From NCBI GenBank assembly GCA_963709395.1, contig CAVPWP010000020.1, positions 434,001 to 498,000 on the forward strand: DNA of 64,000 nucleotides. The letters run 5' to 3'. Source of the DNA: CAVPWP01 sp963709395. Its GTDB lineage: Bacteria; Pseudomonadota; Alphaproteobacteria; Rhodobacterales; Rhodobacteraceae. This document shows, one piece after another, positions 26,040-35,667 of this stretch (position 1 is its first letter; each line of letters begins with the position of its first letter). Below the pieces are notes generated by a model. That model made no database searches and was not told the DNA's origin. It saw nothing but the letters and a program-made list of their open reading frames with translations. Position numbers and translations under genes: made by a program.

Positions 26040-27206
26040 TCACCCCTGTCCCGACAGCGCCAGCAGCGCCGCGCGATCCATCGTGAAATCCGACGCGATC
26101 CACGCGGATTCGAGCCGCGCCAGTTCGCCGCCCAGAGCAGGGCCTTCGAATGCCGGCATCAGATCGCCGGCGCGAACCGGGAATCGTGCCGCCGCACCTC
26201 TGGCGATGGCGCCCTCGGTGTCCGGGGGCGGCGGCGTGGCGGTGAAGGCTGCACGCAGGGCAACGATATCGCGGGCGGTCGCGGCATCGTGGCGCCATGC
26301 GGCCTCGGCCGCACCCATCCCGCCCAGCGCAGCTTCGCGGATCGCGGCGCGGCGGCGGCCATCCGCCTTCGACAGGCGCAGGTCGTCTGACGGATCGTGA
26401 CCGCCCAGCGCGGCAAGGCGGCGAAGCGCATCGGGCGCGAGGCCAACCTCGCCCTCGAAATGGATCAGAGGCGCCAGCGCCGTGGCATCCGCACCGGGCA
26501 GGGCGCGGGCAAGCACGCCCAGACGGTCCATCACCGCGACCTCCGGGGCGGGATCGGGCGCGGCCAGAAGCTTGAGCATCTCGGCCCCGACCCGTTCGCG
26601 CGACAGTCGGTCGAGCCCGTCGAGCGTTGCCGCGATGGCGGCAAGAGCGTCGGGATCGAAACCCTGTGAGGTATCGGCGTACCAGGCGTGAAACCGGAAG
26701 AACCGCAGAATGCGCAGGTAGTCCTCGTGAATGCGGTCCTCGGGGCGGCCGATGAAGCGCAAGCGCCGGGCACGAAGATCCGGCAGCCCGCCGACCGGAT
26801 CGACGATGTCGCCCTCAGGCGTGGCATAAAGCGCGTTCATCGTGAAGTCGCGGCGGTGCGCGTCCTCGGAAAGGTCCGTTCCGAAGGCGACGGTGGCGCG
26901 GCGACCATCGGTTTCGATATCGCGGCGGAAGGTCGTGACCTCGAACGGAATGCCGTCGGCGACCACGGTGACCGTGCCGTGGTCGATCCCGGTGGGTACG
27001 ACGTGCAGACCTGCCGCCTCGGCCAGGCGAACCACCCGCTCGGGCGGGGCATCGGTGGCGATGTCGACGTCGGCGACCGGCATGCCCAGAAGCGCGTTGC
27101 GCACGCAGCCGCCCACGAACCACGCACCATGCCCCGCCCCCGTCAGCGCCGAAACGACGCGGCGCGAGGCGGGCGCGGTGATCCATGGCGCGTCGATGCG
27201 GGTCAT
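26040..27206 (-). CDS. cca: CCA tRNA nucleotidyltransferase
   Basis: The protein of 388 aa is a class II CCA-adding or poly(A)-polymerase-head enzyme that repairs tRNA 3' ends. The head has VGGCVRNALLGMPVADVDIATDA, with the catalytic DxD, and RRDFTMNALY; the neck has RIHEDYLRILRFFRF. The ATG at 27206 gives a family-like N-terminus. Its start overlaps the NUDIX gene stop by 4 nt (ATGA). The order hslO-NUDIX-cca forms a tightly overlapping minus-strand unit. Confidence 0.95.
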   Translation of the reverse strand: MTRIDAPWITAPASRRVVSALTGAGHGAWFVGGCVRNALLGMPVADVDIATDAPPERVVRLAEAAGLHVVPTGIDHGTVTVVADGIPFEVTTFRRDIETDGRRATVAFGTDLSEDAHRRDFTMNALYATPEGDIVDPVGGLPDLRARRLRFIGRPEDRIHEDYLRILRFFRFHAWYADTSQGFDPDALAAIAATLDGLDRLSRERVGAEMLKLLAAPDPAPEVAVMDRLGVLARALPGADATALAPLIHFEGEVGLAPDALRRLAALGGHDPSDDLRLSKADGRRRAAIREAALGGMGAAEAAWRHDAATARDIVALRAAFTATPPPPDTEGAIARGAAARFPVRAGDLMPAFEGPALGGELARLESAWIASDFTMDRAALLALSGQG

Positions 27207-27796
27207 GTCTCCAGCCTGTCGGCAAGGGCACGAAGGATACGCGCCGTGGCCCCCCAGATGTAATAGGGCCCCCAGGGAACGGCGTAGTATTCTCTGCGAT
27301 GCCCCCGCCACATCCGCCCCTCGATCACATAGTTCGCCGGGTCGGCAAGGTGCGCAAGTGGCACGTCGAACACCTCGTCGACCTCGCCCGCCTCGGGCAC
27401 CGCGCGGAAGGGCGCGCGCACACGCGCGACGATCGGAGTGACGGTGAACCCCGTCACCGTCTCATGCGCGGGAAGGGCGCCCAGAACCATGACGTTCGCG
27501 GGATCGAGGCCCACCTCTTCCTGCGCCTCGCGCAGGGCGGCGGCGGGGATGTCGGCGTCGGTCGGCTCCACCTTGCCGCCCGGCAGGGCGATCTGTCCGG
27601 GATGGTGGCGCAGCGCCGAGGATCGCTTGGTCAGGATCACATGGCCCGTGCCCGTCACCGCCACAAGGACGGCGGCCGGGGTCAGCCGGCGCGGTCCCGG
27701 CGGGACAAGGGCGCGGTTGAGATCGAAGTCCGACGACGGCCGCCCTTCGCGTGCCAGCGCGACGCGCAGCCTGTCGTCGAGCAGGTCACGCGTCAT
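27203..27796 (-). CDS. CoA pyrophosphatase-like NUDIX hydrolase (NudL type)
   Basis: The protein of 197 aa has the Nudix box GGKVEPTDADIPAAALREAQEEVGL and the CoA-pyrophosphatase (UPF0035) element upstream of it (LTKRSSALRHHPGQIALPGGK). It should cleave CoA to 3',5'-ADP and phosphopantetheine. The start at 27796 overlaps the last 11 nt of hslO and its stop overlaps the cca start, so the three genes are translationally coupled. Other NUDIX genes lie at 3.2 and 28.9 kb. Confidence 0.9.
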   Translation of the reverse strand: MTRDLLDDRLRVALAREGRPSSDFDLNRALVPPGPRRLTPAAVLVAVTGTGHVILTKRSSALRHHPGQIALPGGKVEPTDADIPAAALREAQEEVGLDPANVMVLGALPAHETVTGFTVTPIVARVRAPFRAVPEAGEVDEVFDVPLAHLADPANYVIEGRMWRGHRREYYAVPWGPYYIWGATARILRALADRLET

Positions 27797-28784
27797 TCCG
27801 CGGCACACCTTCGGCGTCGGCCCCAAGCGTCGCCGGGTCGAACTCGTAGTGGGCCCCGCAGAACTGGCAGTCGGCGGTGACGATCCCGTCGTCCGTGACC
27901 ATGGTCTCGATCTCGCTGGCCGGATAGGTCGACAGGCTTTCCCGCACCCGGTCGGCCGAGCAGGAGCAGCCGAAGGTGACCGGCTGGGCATCGAAGACGC
28001 GCGGGCCTTCCTCGTGGAACAGGCGCACCAGAAGATCGGTCGGCTGGACATGCGGACCCACAAGCTCAAGCGGCTCGACCGTGGTCAGAAGCATCGTCGC
28101 GCGGTTCCAGTCCTCGCCCGCCTCGCCCTGCAGGAAGTCGCCCGACTGCAGAAGCCCGCCTTCGCCACTGCCGCCCTCGCGCGCGGAAAGCTGCGACTTG
28201 GGCATGTGCTGCATCATCACGCCGCCCGCGCGCCAGCCCGGCGCCGCGCCCGCCACCTGTCCGTGCCCGAAGCTGAGCGCGAAGCGGGTGGGCAGCTGTT
28301 CGGATTGCGCGAAATAGGTTTCCGCGCAGGACGCAAGTGAACCTCCTGCGATCGGCGTGATGCCCTGGTAAGGGACGTTGCCCGGCCCCTGATCGATCAG
28401 GATCGCGAAATAGCCCTTCCCGATTTGCGAGAACGGATCGGCGTCAGGGTCGATGTTGTCGGCATCGAAACCGGCGTAGGCGCGGATGCGCGCTGGCTGC
28501 CCGTCCTCGGACGGTCCGTAATAGTCCGTTGCGATCAGACGCACGGGACCGTCGCCGCGGACCTGCAACGACAGCTTCCAGCGCAGCTTGATGGTCTGCC
28601 CGATCAGTGCGGTCAGCAGCGTGGCTTCGGCCACCAGCGCCTCGATCGCGCGGGGATAGTCATGTTGCTCGAGGACACGATCAAGCGTGCCATCAAGCCG
28701 TGCGACCCGGCCGCGGATGTCGGATCGGTCAAGTTGGAACGGCAGGACGGTATCGTCCCAGGCGATGCGTGATCCTAGTGTCAT
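27786..28784 (-). CDS. hslO: Redox-regulated chaperone Hsp33
   Basis: Hsp33 (332 aa) is a cytoplasmic holdase activated by oxidation. The C-terminal zinc-binding redox switch CSCS followed by CQFC has all four cysteines. The N-terminal Hsp33 fold includes ALIGQTIKLRWKLSLQVRGDGPVR and GGSLASCAETYFAQSEQLPTR. The ATG at 28784 was chosen by homology to family starts; the frame runs open another 145 codons upstream against the divergent NUDIX gene, without similarity. It is first in the hslO-NUDIX-cca unit. Confidence 0.95.
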   Translation of the reverse strand: MTLGSRIAWDDTVLPFQLDRSDIRGRVARLDGTLDRVLEQHDYPRAIEALVAEATLLTALIGQTIKLRWKLSLQVRGDGPVRLIATDYYGPSEDGQPARIRAYAGFDADNIDPDADPFSQIGKGYFAILIDQGPGNVPYQGITPIAGGSLASCAETYFAQSEQLPTRFALSFGHGQVAGAAPGWRAGGVMMQHMPKSQLSAREGGSGEGGLLQSGDFLQGEAGEDWNRATMLLTTVEPLELVGPHVQPTDLLVRLFHEEGPRVFDAQPVTFGCSCSADRVRESLSTYPASEIETMVTDDGIVTADCQFCGAHYEFDPATLGADAEGVPRNDA

Positions 28785-28868
28785 GGGGTTTCCTTCGGGC
28801 CCGGCCCTTGGCATACCGCGACCATATAGGCACGACAACCGAAGGACCAACCCCCCGGTGCAGCGACC

Positions 28869-29315
28869 GTGATTCCCCGACTTGGAGAAATCGCCCGCCG
28901 CGATGTCCGCTACAGGCTTCGTCCGGGGGCCTACGCGATTCTTCTGAGCGGGCGCGATGTCCTTCTGACCCACCAGGCCAGCCCGATCCCCGAGTTCCAG
29001 TTGCCGGGCGGTGGCGTGGACCCCGGCGAATCGCCCGTCGTGTCGCTGCATCGCGAGGTTCTGGAAGAAACCGGCTGGCGCATCGGGCCCGTCCGGCGGC
29101 TGGGCGCCTATCGCCGGTTCACCTACATGCCGGAGTACGATCTCTGGGCCGAAAAACTGTGCCACGTCTACCTGGCACGTCCAGCCCTTCGCCGCGGCGC
29201 TCCCACCGAAGCCGGTCACACCGCCGTCTGGGCACCGATCGAGACTGCCGCCCGGGTGGTGGGCAGCATCGGCGACCGGCGCTTCCTGTCATCGGTCCTT
29301 GGCAGGCGACCCTGA
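28869..29315 (+). CDS. NUDIX hydrolase
   Basis: The protein of 148 aa, with a GTG start, has a complete Nudix box: GGGVDPGESPVVSLHREVLEETGW at about residues 47-70. The substrate is not evident; the sequence following the box (YRRFTYMPEYDLWAEKLCHVYLARPA) fits generic ADP-ribose or diadenosine-polyphosphate type hydrolases. It is divergent from hslO. Its final 27 nt overlap the end of the convergent response regulator/phosphatase gene. Confidence 0.87.
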   Translation: MIPRLGEIARRDVRYRLRPGAYAILLSGRDVLLTHQASPIPEFQLPGGGVDPGESPVVSLHREVLEETGWRIGPVRRLGAYRRFTYMPEYDLWAEKLCHVYLARPALRRGAPTEAGHTAVWAPIETAARVVGSIGDRRFLSSVLGRRP

Positions 29316-30595
29316 GCGTTCGAGCAGCACTGCCGAGACATCGTCGGCAAATTCGTTCCCGCCGGCGTGGGCAAACAGGTCCGTGACCAGTCGCCTCGAG
29401 CATCCGGGGCCCGTACAGGGCGGCGTTCCGGTGCAGGATGCCGGTCAGCCCGTCGTCGTCCAGCATCCGGCCCTCGGGGTCGGTGCTTTCGGTGATGCCG
29501 TCGGAATGGATCAGCAGGCGGTCGCCGGGGTCCAGCGTCACCTCGACCGCCGCATAGGTCGCGCCTGCGATCAGGCCCACGGGAAGCCCGCCGTCCCCGA
29601 CGAACTCGGCCCTGCCATCGGCGCGCAGAACGACCGGCGCCGGGTGGCCGGCCTGGGCCATGCGCACCTGGCCTGTCACCAGATCGACATCCGCGACCAG
29701 AAGCGTGAAGTAGTTTGTGCTGTCTCCCATGTCCGCCAGGACAATCCGGTTGAGAATGGCGCAGACATCCTCGGGCGGGCGCAGCGTGACCTCGCCGCCC
29801 GCGCTGGTGACAAGCGCCACGTTCCGGTCTGGCGTCTGCCCGGCGAAGTGCCCGGCCAGCCGCGCCGTCATCAGGGCCGAGGCGATTCCATGTCCGGCCA
29901 CGTCGATTCCGTAAAGGCAAAGCCGCGTGTCGCCGACCGGAAACACCCCGACGAGGTCGCCCCCGATATGCCCTGCCGGTCGAAGCAAGAGCGATACATC
30001 GGCCCCGTCGAAAGCAATGAAGCGATCGGGCACCAGCGATTGCTGAAGCCGCCGCGCCTCGCGCAGATCGCGGTCGATGGCGCCTTGCGCCGCCTCGAGC
30101 TTGGCCAGTGTCGCGGCCAGCGTTCGGTTCCGGTCGGTGACGACGCCATGCATCGCGAGGATGCGCTTTCCCGCGACAAGGCGGGCGCGCAGTTCTGTCA
30201 TGTCGACGGGTTTGGTCAGGAAATCGTCCGCCCCCCGGTCGAGGCCAAGCGCTACGTCGGTCTTGTCGCTGCGCGAAGTCAGCAGGATGAAATAGCAATA
30301 GCCCTCGCCATCCAGCGCCCGGACCGCTTCGCAAAGCTCGGGCCCGCTCATCCCCGGCATCATCCAGTCCGACAGGATGAGATCGGGCGGCGAGGCGCGG
30401 CAGAGGGCAAGCGCATGCTTCGCCCGACTCGGCCTCCATCACGTCGTAGCCCCAGCGACCCAGGAGCTTCGAGAGAAGCCTGCGCTGAACAAGGCTGTCA
30501 TCGACCACCAGCACGCGATGGAGAGGATCGGCCCCGGCGTCTCCATGGGCGGCAGGCTGGGCGAGAGCCATCGCGATCGTATCGATCTTCGTCAT
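29289..30595 (-). pseudogene. Response regulator fused to a PP2C-type (SpoIIE) serine phosphatase, two frameshifts
   Basis: Reconstructed length is 434 aa. The receiver domain has VLVVDDSLVQRRLL, the phospho-acceptor Asp in LILSDWMMPGMSGPE and Lys in FLTKPVD. A short coiled linker leads to a SpoIIE/RsbU phosphatase (GGDLVGVFPV, GIDVAGHGIASALMTA, DRLLIHSDGITES). The frame breaks near 30416, where one base must be removed so ESGEA continues as ALALCRASPPD, and near 29388, where removal restores LVTDLFAHAGGNEFADDVSAVLLE and the stop at 29289. Such proteins act in phosphorelay-controlled partner switching. The divergent Hpt gene 164 bp away is an obvious partner. Both shifts are one extra base, which suggests consensus error. 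Confidence 0.85.
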
Positions 30596-30639
30596 CACCG
30601 GGTCCGTGCTGATTGCAGGGTCGGTCTGGGTCAGGCCGG

Positions 30640-30654
30640 TTAAAGTCCCGTGAA
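30640..30654 (+). promoter_or_regulatory. Possible CtrA-like site (TTAA-N7-TGAA)
   Basis: TTAA at 30640-30643 and TGAA at 30651-30654 are separated by 7 bp, one mismatch from the CtrA consensus TTAA-N7-TTAA. It lies between the divergent response regulator/phosphatase and Hpt genes, next to a long palindrome. A single near-match is weak evidence. Confidence 0.25.
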
Positions 30655-30670
30655 ACCGAAAATTTTCGGT
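30655..30670. promoter_or_regulatory. Perfect 16-bp palindrome between divergent signalling genes (possible operator)
   Basis: ACCGAAAATTTTCGGT is a perfect inverted repeat with an A/T centre, as expected for a dimeric regulator's binding site. It is 60 bp from the phosphatase start and 90 bp from the hpt start, so it could control both. No known regulator consensus is recognised. Confidence 0.45.
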
Positions 30671-30759
30671 GTTCCGGCTGGCGCCGGTCGCTTGGTGGTA
30701 AGCGGTGGTTAATCGCCATCGCGCATCGTCGCGGCCGTCATGGACGAACGAGGCCGCCG

Positions 30760-31074
30760 ATGATCAGCTGGGACCGCGTGAACGAACTGCGCCGCGAGGT
30801 CGGAGACGAGGATTTTGCCGAGGTCGTGACCATCTTCCTCGACGAGGTCGAAACCGTGCTTGCGCGGCTGGATGGGGCCGCCGAGCCGGATAGTTTCCCT
30901 GAGGATCTGCATTTCCTCAAGGGCAGCGCCCTGAACCTGGGCTTCCGCGCCCTCGCCGCGCTCTGCGACGACGGGGGCGTCGGGGCGAGGGCGCGTAGAG
31001 ACAGCCACATCGCGGACATCCGGCGGATCTACGATAGCTCGAAGGCCGAGTTTCTGGCACAGTCGGTCGTCTGA
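30760..31074 (+). CDS. Hpt domain histidine phosphotransfer protein
   Basis: This single Hpt domain has 104 aa. The phosphorylatable histidine is in the motif DLHFLKGSALNLGF (His about residue 48). The preceding helix FAEVVTIFLDEVETVLARLD is typical. It should shuttle phosphate between a hybrid kinase and receiver domains, most simply the divergent response regulator/SpoIIE protein. The Gly/Arg-rich stretch after ALCDDG (about residues 68-80) is less conserved and could hide local sequence errors. The ATG at 30760 is the first start that gives a compact Hpt domain. Confidence 0.85.
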   Translation: MISWDRVNELRREVGDEDFAEVVTIFLDEVETVLARLDGAAEPDSFPEDLHFLKGSALNLGFRALAALCDDGGVGARARRDSHIADIRRIYDSSKAEFLAQSVV

Positions 31075-31114
31075 CCAGCGGTCCGACCAACCGGATCGCC
31101 CGCAGGCCGGCCGC

Positions 31115-31143
31115 TTGCCGCCGCCCGGAAAACCCAATAGAGC
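31115..31143 (+). promoter_or_regulatory. Putative promoter of argG
   Basis: TTGCCG (31115-31120), a 17-bp spacer and TAGAGC (31138-31143) lie 29 bp upstream of the argG ATG, which is itself preceded by a strong GGAGGGG ribosome-binding site. Confidence 0.4.
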
Positions 31144-31172
31144 GCGGGCGATATCAACGCCGGAGGGGATCC

Positions 31173-32393
<1,221 letters not shown>

Positions 32394-32408
32394 TGGCCGA
32401 AGCCTGAC

Positions 32409-32918
32409 TCAGGCGAAATCTGCCTCGGTCAGGACCCTCGCCTTGTCGTCGGGACGCGAGAAGTCGATGTGAACGATGCGGCGCGTGCGGTTGCCCTGCG
32501 TCACCCGACGGAAGAAGAACTCGCGTTCGGCAAAGTTGCCGGGCTCCATGATCCAGCGAACGATGCCTTTCGTCAGCCCGCGATAGGGCGCGACGAGGTC
32601 GACGATCCACAGACGATCGCCCGAACGCCAGTCCTCGGGCAAAAGCTGGCCGCCGGTGACCAGCCTGCGTTCCGCGTCCTTCGACAGCCAGGCCCAGGTG
32701 AAGAACCCGCGCGGCACCTCGTCGAAGCGGAAGACACGCACCTGTCCAAGGATCAGCGGCGGCTCGAGCGCGGGACGCAGTGCGGTCAGCGAATGGACGG
32801 CATGACGCGGGCTGCGCAGCGCAAGAAAGAAGACATCGCCGTAAAGGCGCAGCGTGTCGGACGATGGCGTTTCCGACACCGGAAGCGTCCGGCCCGCCGC
32901 ATCGGTAAGTCCGCTCAT
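32409..32918 (-). CDS. HlyC/RtxC-like toxin-activating lysine acyltransferase homologue
   Basis: The protein of 169 aa resembles the HlyC family, whose members acylate lysines of RTX toxins using acyl-ACP: SPRHAVHSLTALRPALEPPLILGQVRVF, GFFTWAWLSKDAERRL, and WRSGDRLWIVDLVAPYRG. The histidine in the SPRHAV segment matches the catalytic position. No RTX toxin gene lies in the window, so its substrate is unknown. Its ATG overlaps the stop of the upstream Hint-domain gene (ATGA, 32915-32918), strong evidence for coupling to that protein. Confidence 0.82.
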   Translation of the reverse strand: MSGLTDAAGRTLPVSETPSSDTLRLYGDVFFLALRSPRHAVHSLTALRPALEPPLILGQVRVFRFDEVPRGFFTWAWLSKDAERRLVTGGQLLPEDWRSGDRLWIVDLVAPYRGLTKGIVRWIMEPGNFAEREFFFRRVTQGNRTRRIVHIDFSRPDDKARVLTEADFA

Positions 32919-33869
32919 GAGGGGCGGCCGGCAGAGAGAAGCCGCGCCTCCCACGGGCGCAGGCCCGGCCCTGCAGGGTCGAGCGCAATCTCGTCCGCTT
33001 CGAGCTGTGGGAAGAGGCGCAAAAGCTCGGCGCGCGCCGATGTGTCGAGTTCTCTCAGGGAATGGGGCCCCGGATAGAAGCTTTCGGTCGGCAGGCCTTC
33101 GGTCAGGATGATCTCGTGGCGATCGAAGAGAAGATGGAAGTACTCCACGTCGTCGACCTCCCGGTCGATCCGGACGGCGCGATCGTCGACAAGACCCTTG
33201 GCCGGGGCCAGAACGGTCTCTTCGCCGAAGAAAAGCTCGGCGCGCCAGCCCGACAGCAGGACCCGGTGCTGCGGTGACACCGACAGGTCACGGGCCGGCC
33301 GGTCAGGCCCAAAGGCACCGGCGGCGATCCGCACGGGGCGAAGCGACGGGTCGCGCAGGAGTTCGCCGGCCGTCAGTCGGCGCGAGCCGATCCAGCGGAT
33401 GGCTTCGGCCCGTCCGTCGACCGTAAGGACAAGATCGCCGACCTGAAGATCTTCCACGGGAACAAGACCTCCGGGCGTACCGATCAGCGTGCCAAGCATC
33501 ACGCAGATCAGGATGTTGAGCGTGACGCTATCGGTGTCGGACTGACTGCCGATTAGAGTGCCGGTGACTTCCGGTAATCTGGAATGATGACGACCTGGTC
33601 CGTTGCCCGACGCGATCACCGCGGTCCGATCTATGGTGAAGGTGAAGACTCCCGTGTTGCGGAACGATCGACAACGTGCCGAAGACCGTGCGGGCGGAAG
33701 ATATCGACGCTGAAGGTCGGCGGCGACGGGGTGCCGACACGGAAGTGCCTGGAACTGGCCGGTGATCGTCGTGACGCTTGGATCGGAAAGATCGGCGGTG
33801 AAGACCCAGTCGTCGTCGTTCGCCGGCGAGAACGCCGTTTCCGCTGACCTCGGTGATGTTGTAACCCAT
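32915..33869 (-). pseudogene. Hint-domain (Hint_2) secreted protein with seven single-base frameshifts in its 5' third
   Basis: The 3' two-thirds, read in one frame from about 33562, is a Hint/hedgehog-intein domain: CVMLGTLIGTPGG, VEDLQVGDLVLTVDG, IRWIGSRRL, LSVSPQHRVLLSG and YFHLLFDRHEII. In the 5' part a coherent beta-rich N-terminal domain can be read from the ATG at 33869 only by dropping single bases near 33833, 33745, 33690, 33659, 33601, 33579 and 33563. It then reads GNGVFSPANDDDWVFTADLS, TFSVDIFRP, VFGTLSIVP, NTGVFTFTIDRTAVIASGN and SDTDSVTLNILI. AGGA lies 9 nt before the ATG. Rhodobacteraceae commonly encode such proteins; self-splicing or processing is inferred from Hint. It is coupled to the acyltransferase gene. 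Confidence 0.78.
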
Positions 33870-33920
33870 TCCGACCGATCCTGCGCTTTGACCTAGATTG
33901 GCACAGCCCGCTTTCCGTGG

Positions 33921-34631
33921 CTACACCGCCGGTCTCATGGCATGTCGCCGTAACGCGTCGTAGTGCGGAAGCGCTGCTGCGACGAGCTCTGCGGCCCATC
34001 CATCAAGCAGGGGCAGCGGGTCTTCCGGCCCGGCGAAGCCGGTGCTCTGATGGACAGAACCATACCAATGCGGCGCCCAGGCCCCGTCGAAGGGCTTTGG
34101 CCCCGCTGGCCAGCGCAGCATCGCGGGATCGAACGGCAGGTCGATGGCGGCGCAAAGACCGCGCAGCATGCCTTCGGGGTCCTCGCGAATATCGGCGCTG
34201 TCGATCACCAGCCCACCGATCCGGTCGTATAGCTCGGCCTGCTGACGGAACCCGATATCGTCGGGCGTGGGTTCCTCGCGCTTGGCGGAATAGCTTGCGA
34301 CCACGCGGGCGGGGTGCCGGATGAGGTGGATGTTCACGCAGTCCTCGGCCCAGTCCAGCGGAAAGCCCGGCAGCATGTGGTGCGGCATGTGCTTCATGTA
34401 GAAATGCGGCCTTCCTTCGGGGATCGGAGCGAGGCAGCGTGCGGCAACGCGCTCGGGTTCGGTCTCTCCTGCGGCGAGGATTGCGTCGCGCATCGGGTGA
34501 TCGAGGCCGGAGGCCGCAAGATAGGCCGCGTAGAACGGCTCGTCCCAGGCCGCGAAATCGGCGCGGTTCCCGAAGGCATACATCATCGCGGTAGACAGAT
34601 TGCGCGGACCGGACCACATCGCGATCCGCAT
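33921..34631 (-). CDS. Sulfotransferase-like family protein
   Basis: The protein of 236 aa begins with MWSGPRNLSTAMMYAFGNR, a P-loop-like PAPS-binding (5'-PSB) motif at residues 5-14, and has IHLIRHPARVVASY, the 3'-phosphate-binding region of sulfotransferases. True sulfate transfer is not proven for this subfamily, which often accompanies aminotransferases. Its start overlaps the stop of the class IV aminotransferase gene by one base (TGATG), so the two proteins are translated together and probably share a pathway. Confidence 0.8.
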   Translation of the reverse strand: MRIAMWSGPRNLSTAMMYAFGNRADFAAWDEPFYAAYLAASGLDHPMRDAILAAGETEPERVAARCLAPIPEGRPHFYMKHMPHHMLPGFPLDWAEDCVNIHLIRHPARVVASYSAKREEPTPDDIGFRQQAELYDRIGGLVIDSADIREDPEGMLRGLCAAIDLPFDPAMLRWPAGPKPFDGAWAPHWYGSVHQSTGFAGPEDPLPLLDGWAAELVAAALPHYDALRRHAMRPAV

Positions 34632-35534
34632 CAGACCTGTCCTTCGACCAGGGCCTTGTAGTGACCCCGGATGCGTTCGGTCACCGGCCCGATCTGGCCG
34701 GAGCCGATCACGCGGCCGTCGATTTCACCAACCGGCGTCTGCGCCCCGAAGGTGCCGGTCAGGAACGCCTCGTCCGCGCCGTAGGTATCCACCAGCGAGA
34801 AGTTGCGCTGAAAGACGGGAATGCCGTTCTCCCGGCAGAGGTCGATCACCTTCTGCCGGGTGATGCCGTTCATGCAGTAGTCGCCGGTGCTGGTCCAGAC
34901 CTCGCCCTTGCGGACGATGAAGAAGTTGCAGGCGTTCGTCGTGTTCACGAAGCCATGCACGTCAAGCATCAGCGCCTCGTCGGCGCCGGCCTTCTCGGCG
35001 GCGATGCAGGCGAGGATGCAGTTCAGCTTGGAGTGGCTGTTGAGCTTGGGATCCTGGCTCATCGGCAATCCCCGGATATGCGGCACCGTGGCCAGGCGGA
35101 TCGGACGGGGGAGCGACGGGCGCGAATGCTCCATGATGATCACGAAGGTCGGACCCGAGCGCGACAGTGAGGGATGCTGGAAGGGCCGCGCCTTGACGCC
35201 GCGGGTGACCATCAGCCGGGCATGGGCGTCGGTTGTCATGCCGTTTGCACGGCGGGTCTCTTCCAGCGCCTCCACCACCTCGTCGCGGGTTCTGCCGATG
35301 TCGAGGTCGATGGCCTTCGCGGCTTCGAACAGGCGGTCGAGATGGTCGTCGAGAAAGGCCCAGCGCCCATCGTAAAGCCGCAGCCCCTCCCACACGCCAT
35401 CGCCCAGCATGAACCCGGAGTCGTAGACGCTGACCATGCGCCTCGGCGCGGGGTTTCAGGGCGCCGTCGACATGGATCAGAATCGCCTCGTTCCGGGCGT
35501 CGTCCTCGGCCTGATGGGTGGTCACCTGCGGCAT
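34631..35534 (-). pseudogene. Class IV (branched-chain/D-amino acid type) aminotransferase, one frameshift near the 5' end
   Basis: The reconstructed protein of 300 aa is a PLP fold-type IV aminotransferase: VYDSGFMLGDGVWEGLRLYDG, SHSKLNCILACIAAEKAGADEALMLD with the probable PLP lysine, and GITRQKVIDLCRENGIPV. The start MPQVTTHQAEDD at 35534 follows a good AGAGGAAA site. The frame is lost near 35436: VDGALKPRAEA must drop one base to continue as MVSVYDSGF. BCAT, D-amino acid transaminase and aminodeoxychorismate lyase share this fold; the motif VNTTNACNFF replaces the usual EGTGSNIF, so the substrate is uncertain. It is coupled to the sulfotransferase-like gene. Confidence 0.85.
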
Positions 35535-35554
35535 GGGCTTTCCTCTTTTCGCGG

Positions 35555-35583
35555 ACGCTAGCGGGCCTGACGGGCTGAAACAA
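35555..35583 (-). promoter_or_regulatory. Putative promoter of the aminotransferase/sulfotransferase-like operon
   Basis: On the minus strand TTGTTT (35583-35578), a 17-bp spacer and TAGCGT (35560-35555) lie 20 bp before the ATG at 35534. The -10 is weak. Confidence 0.35.
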
Positions 35584-35667
35584 CTGTCACCAGTGCGTGA
35601 CCTCACAGGCGGTTGAATTGCGCCGTGATCGGGCCGGCGGCAGTGTTGCATGCAAAGGGGTCCCGAT

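Noticed and set aside
32915..33869. Programmed multiple +1 frameshifting in the Hint gene
   Set aside because: Seven shifts without common slippery sequence or stop context in a bacterium would be unprecedented, and similar single-base insertions affect housekeeping genes across the window.
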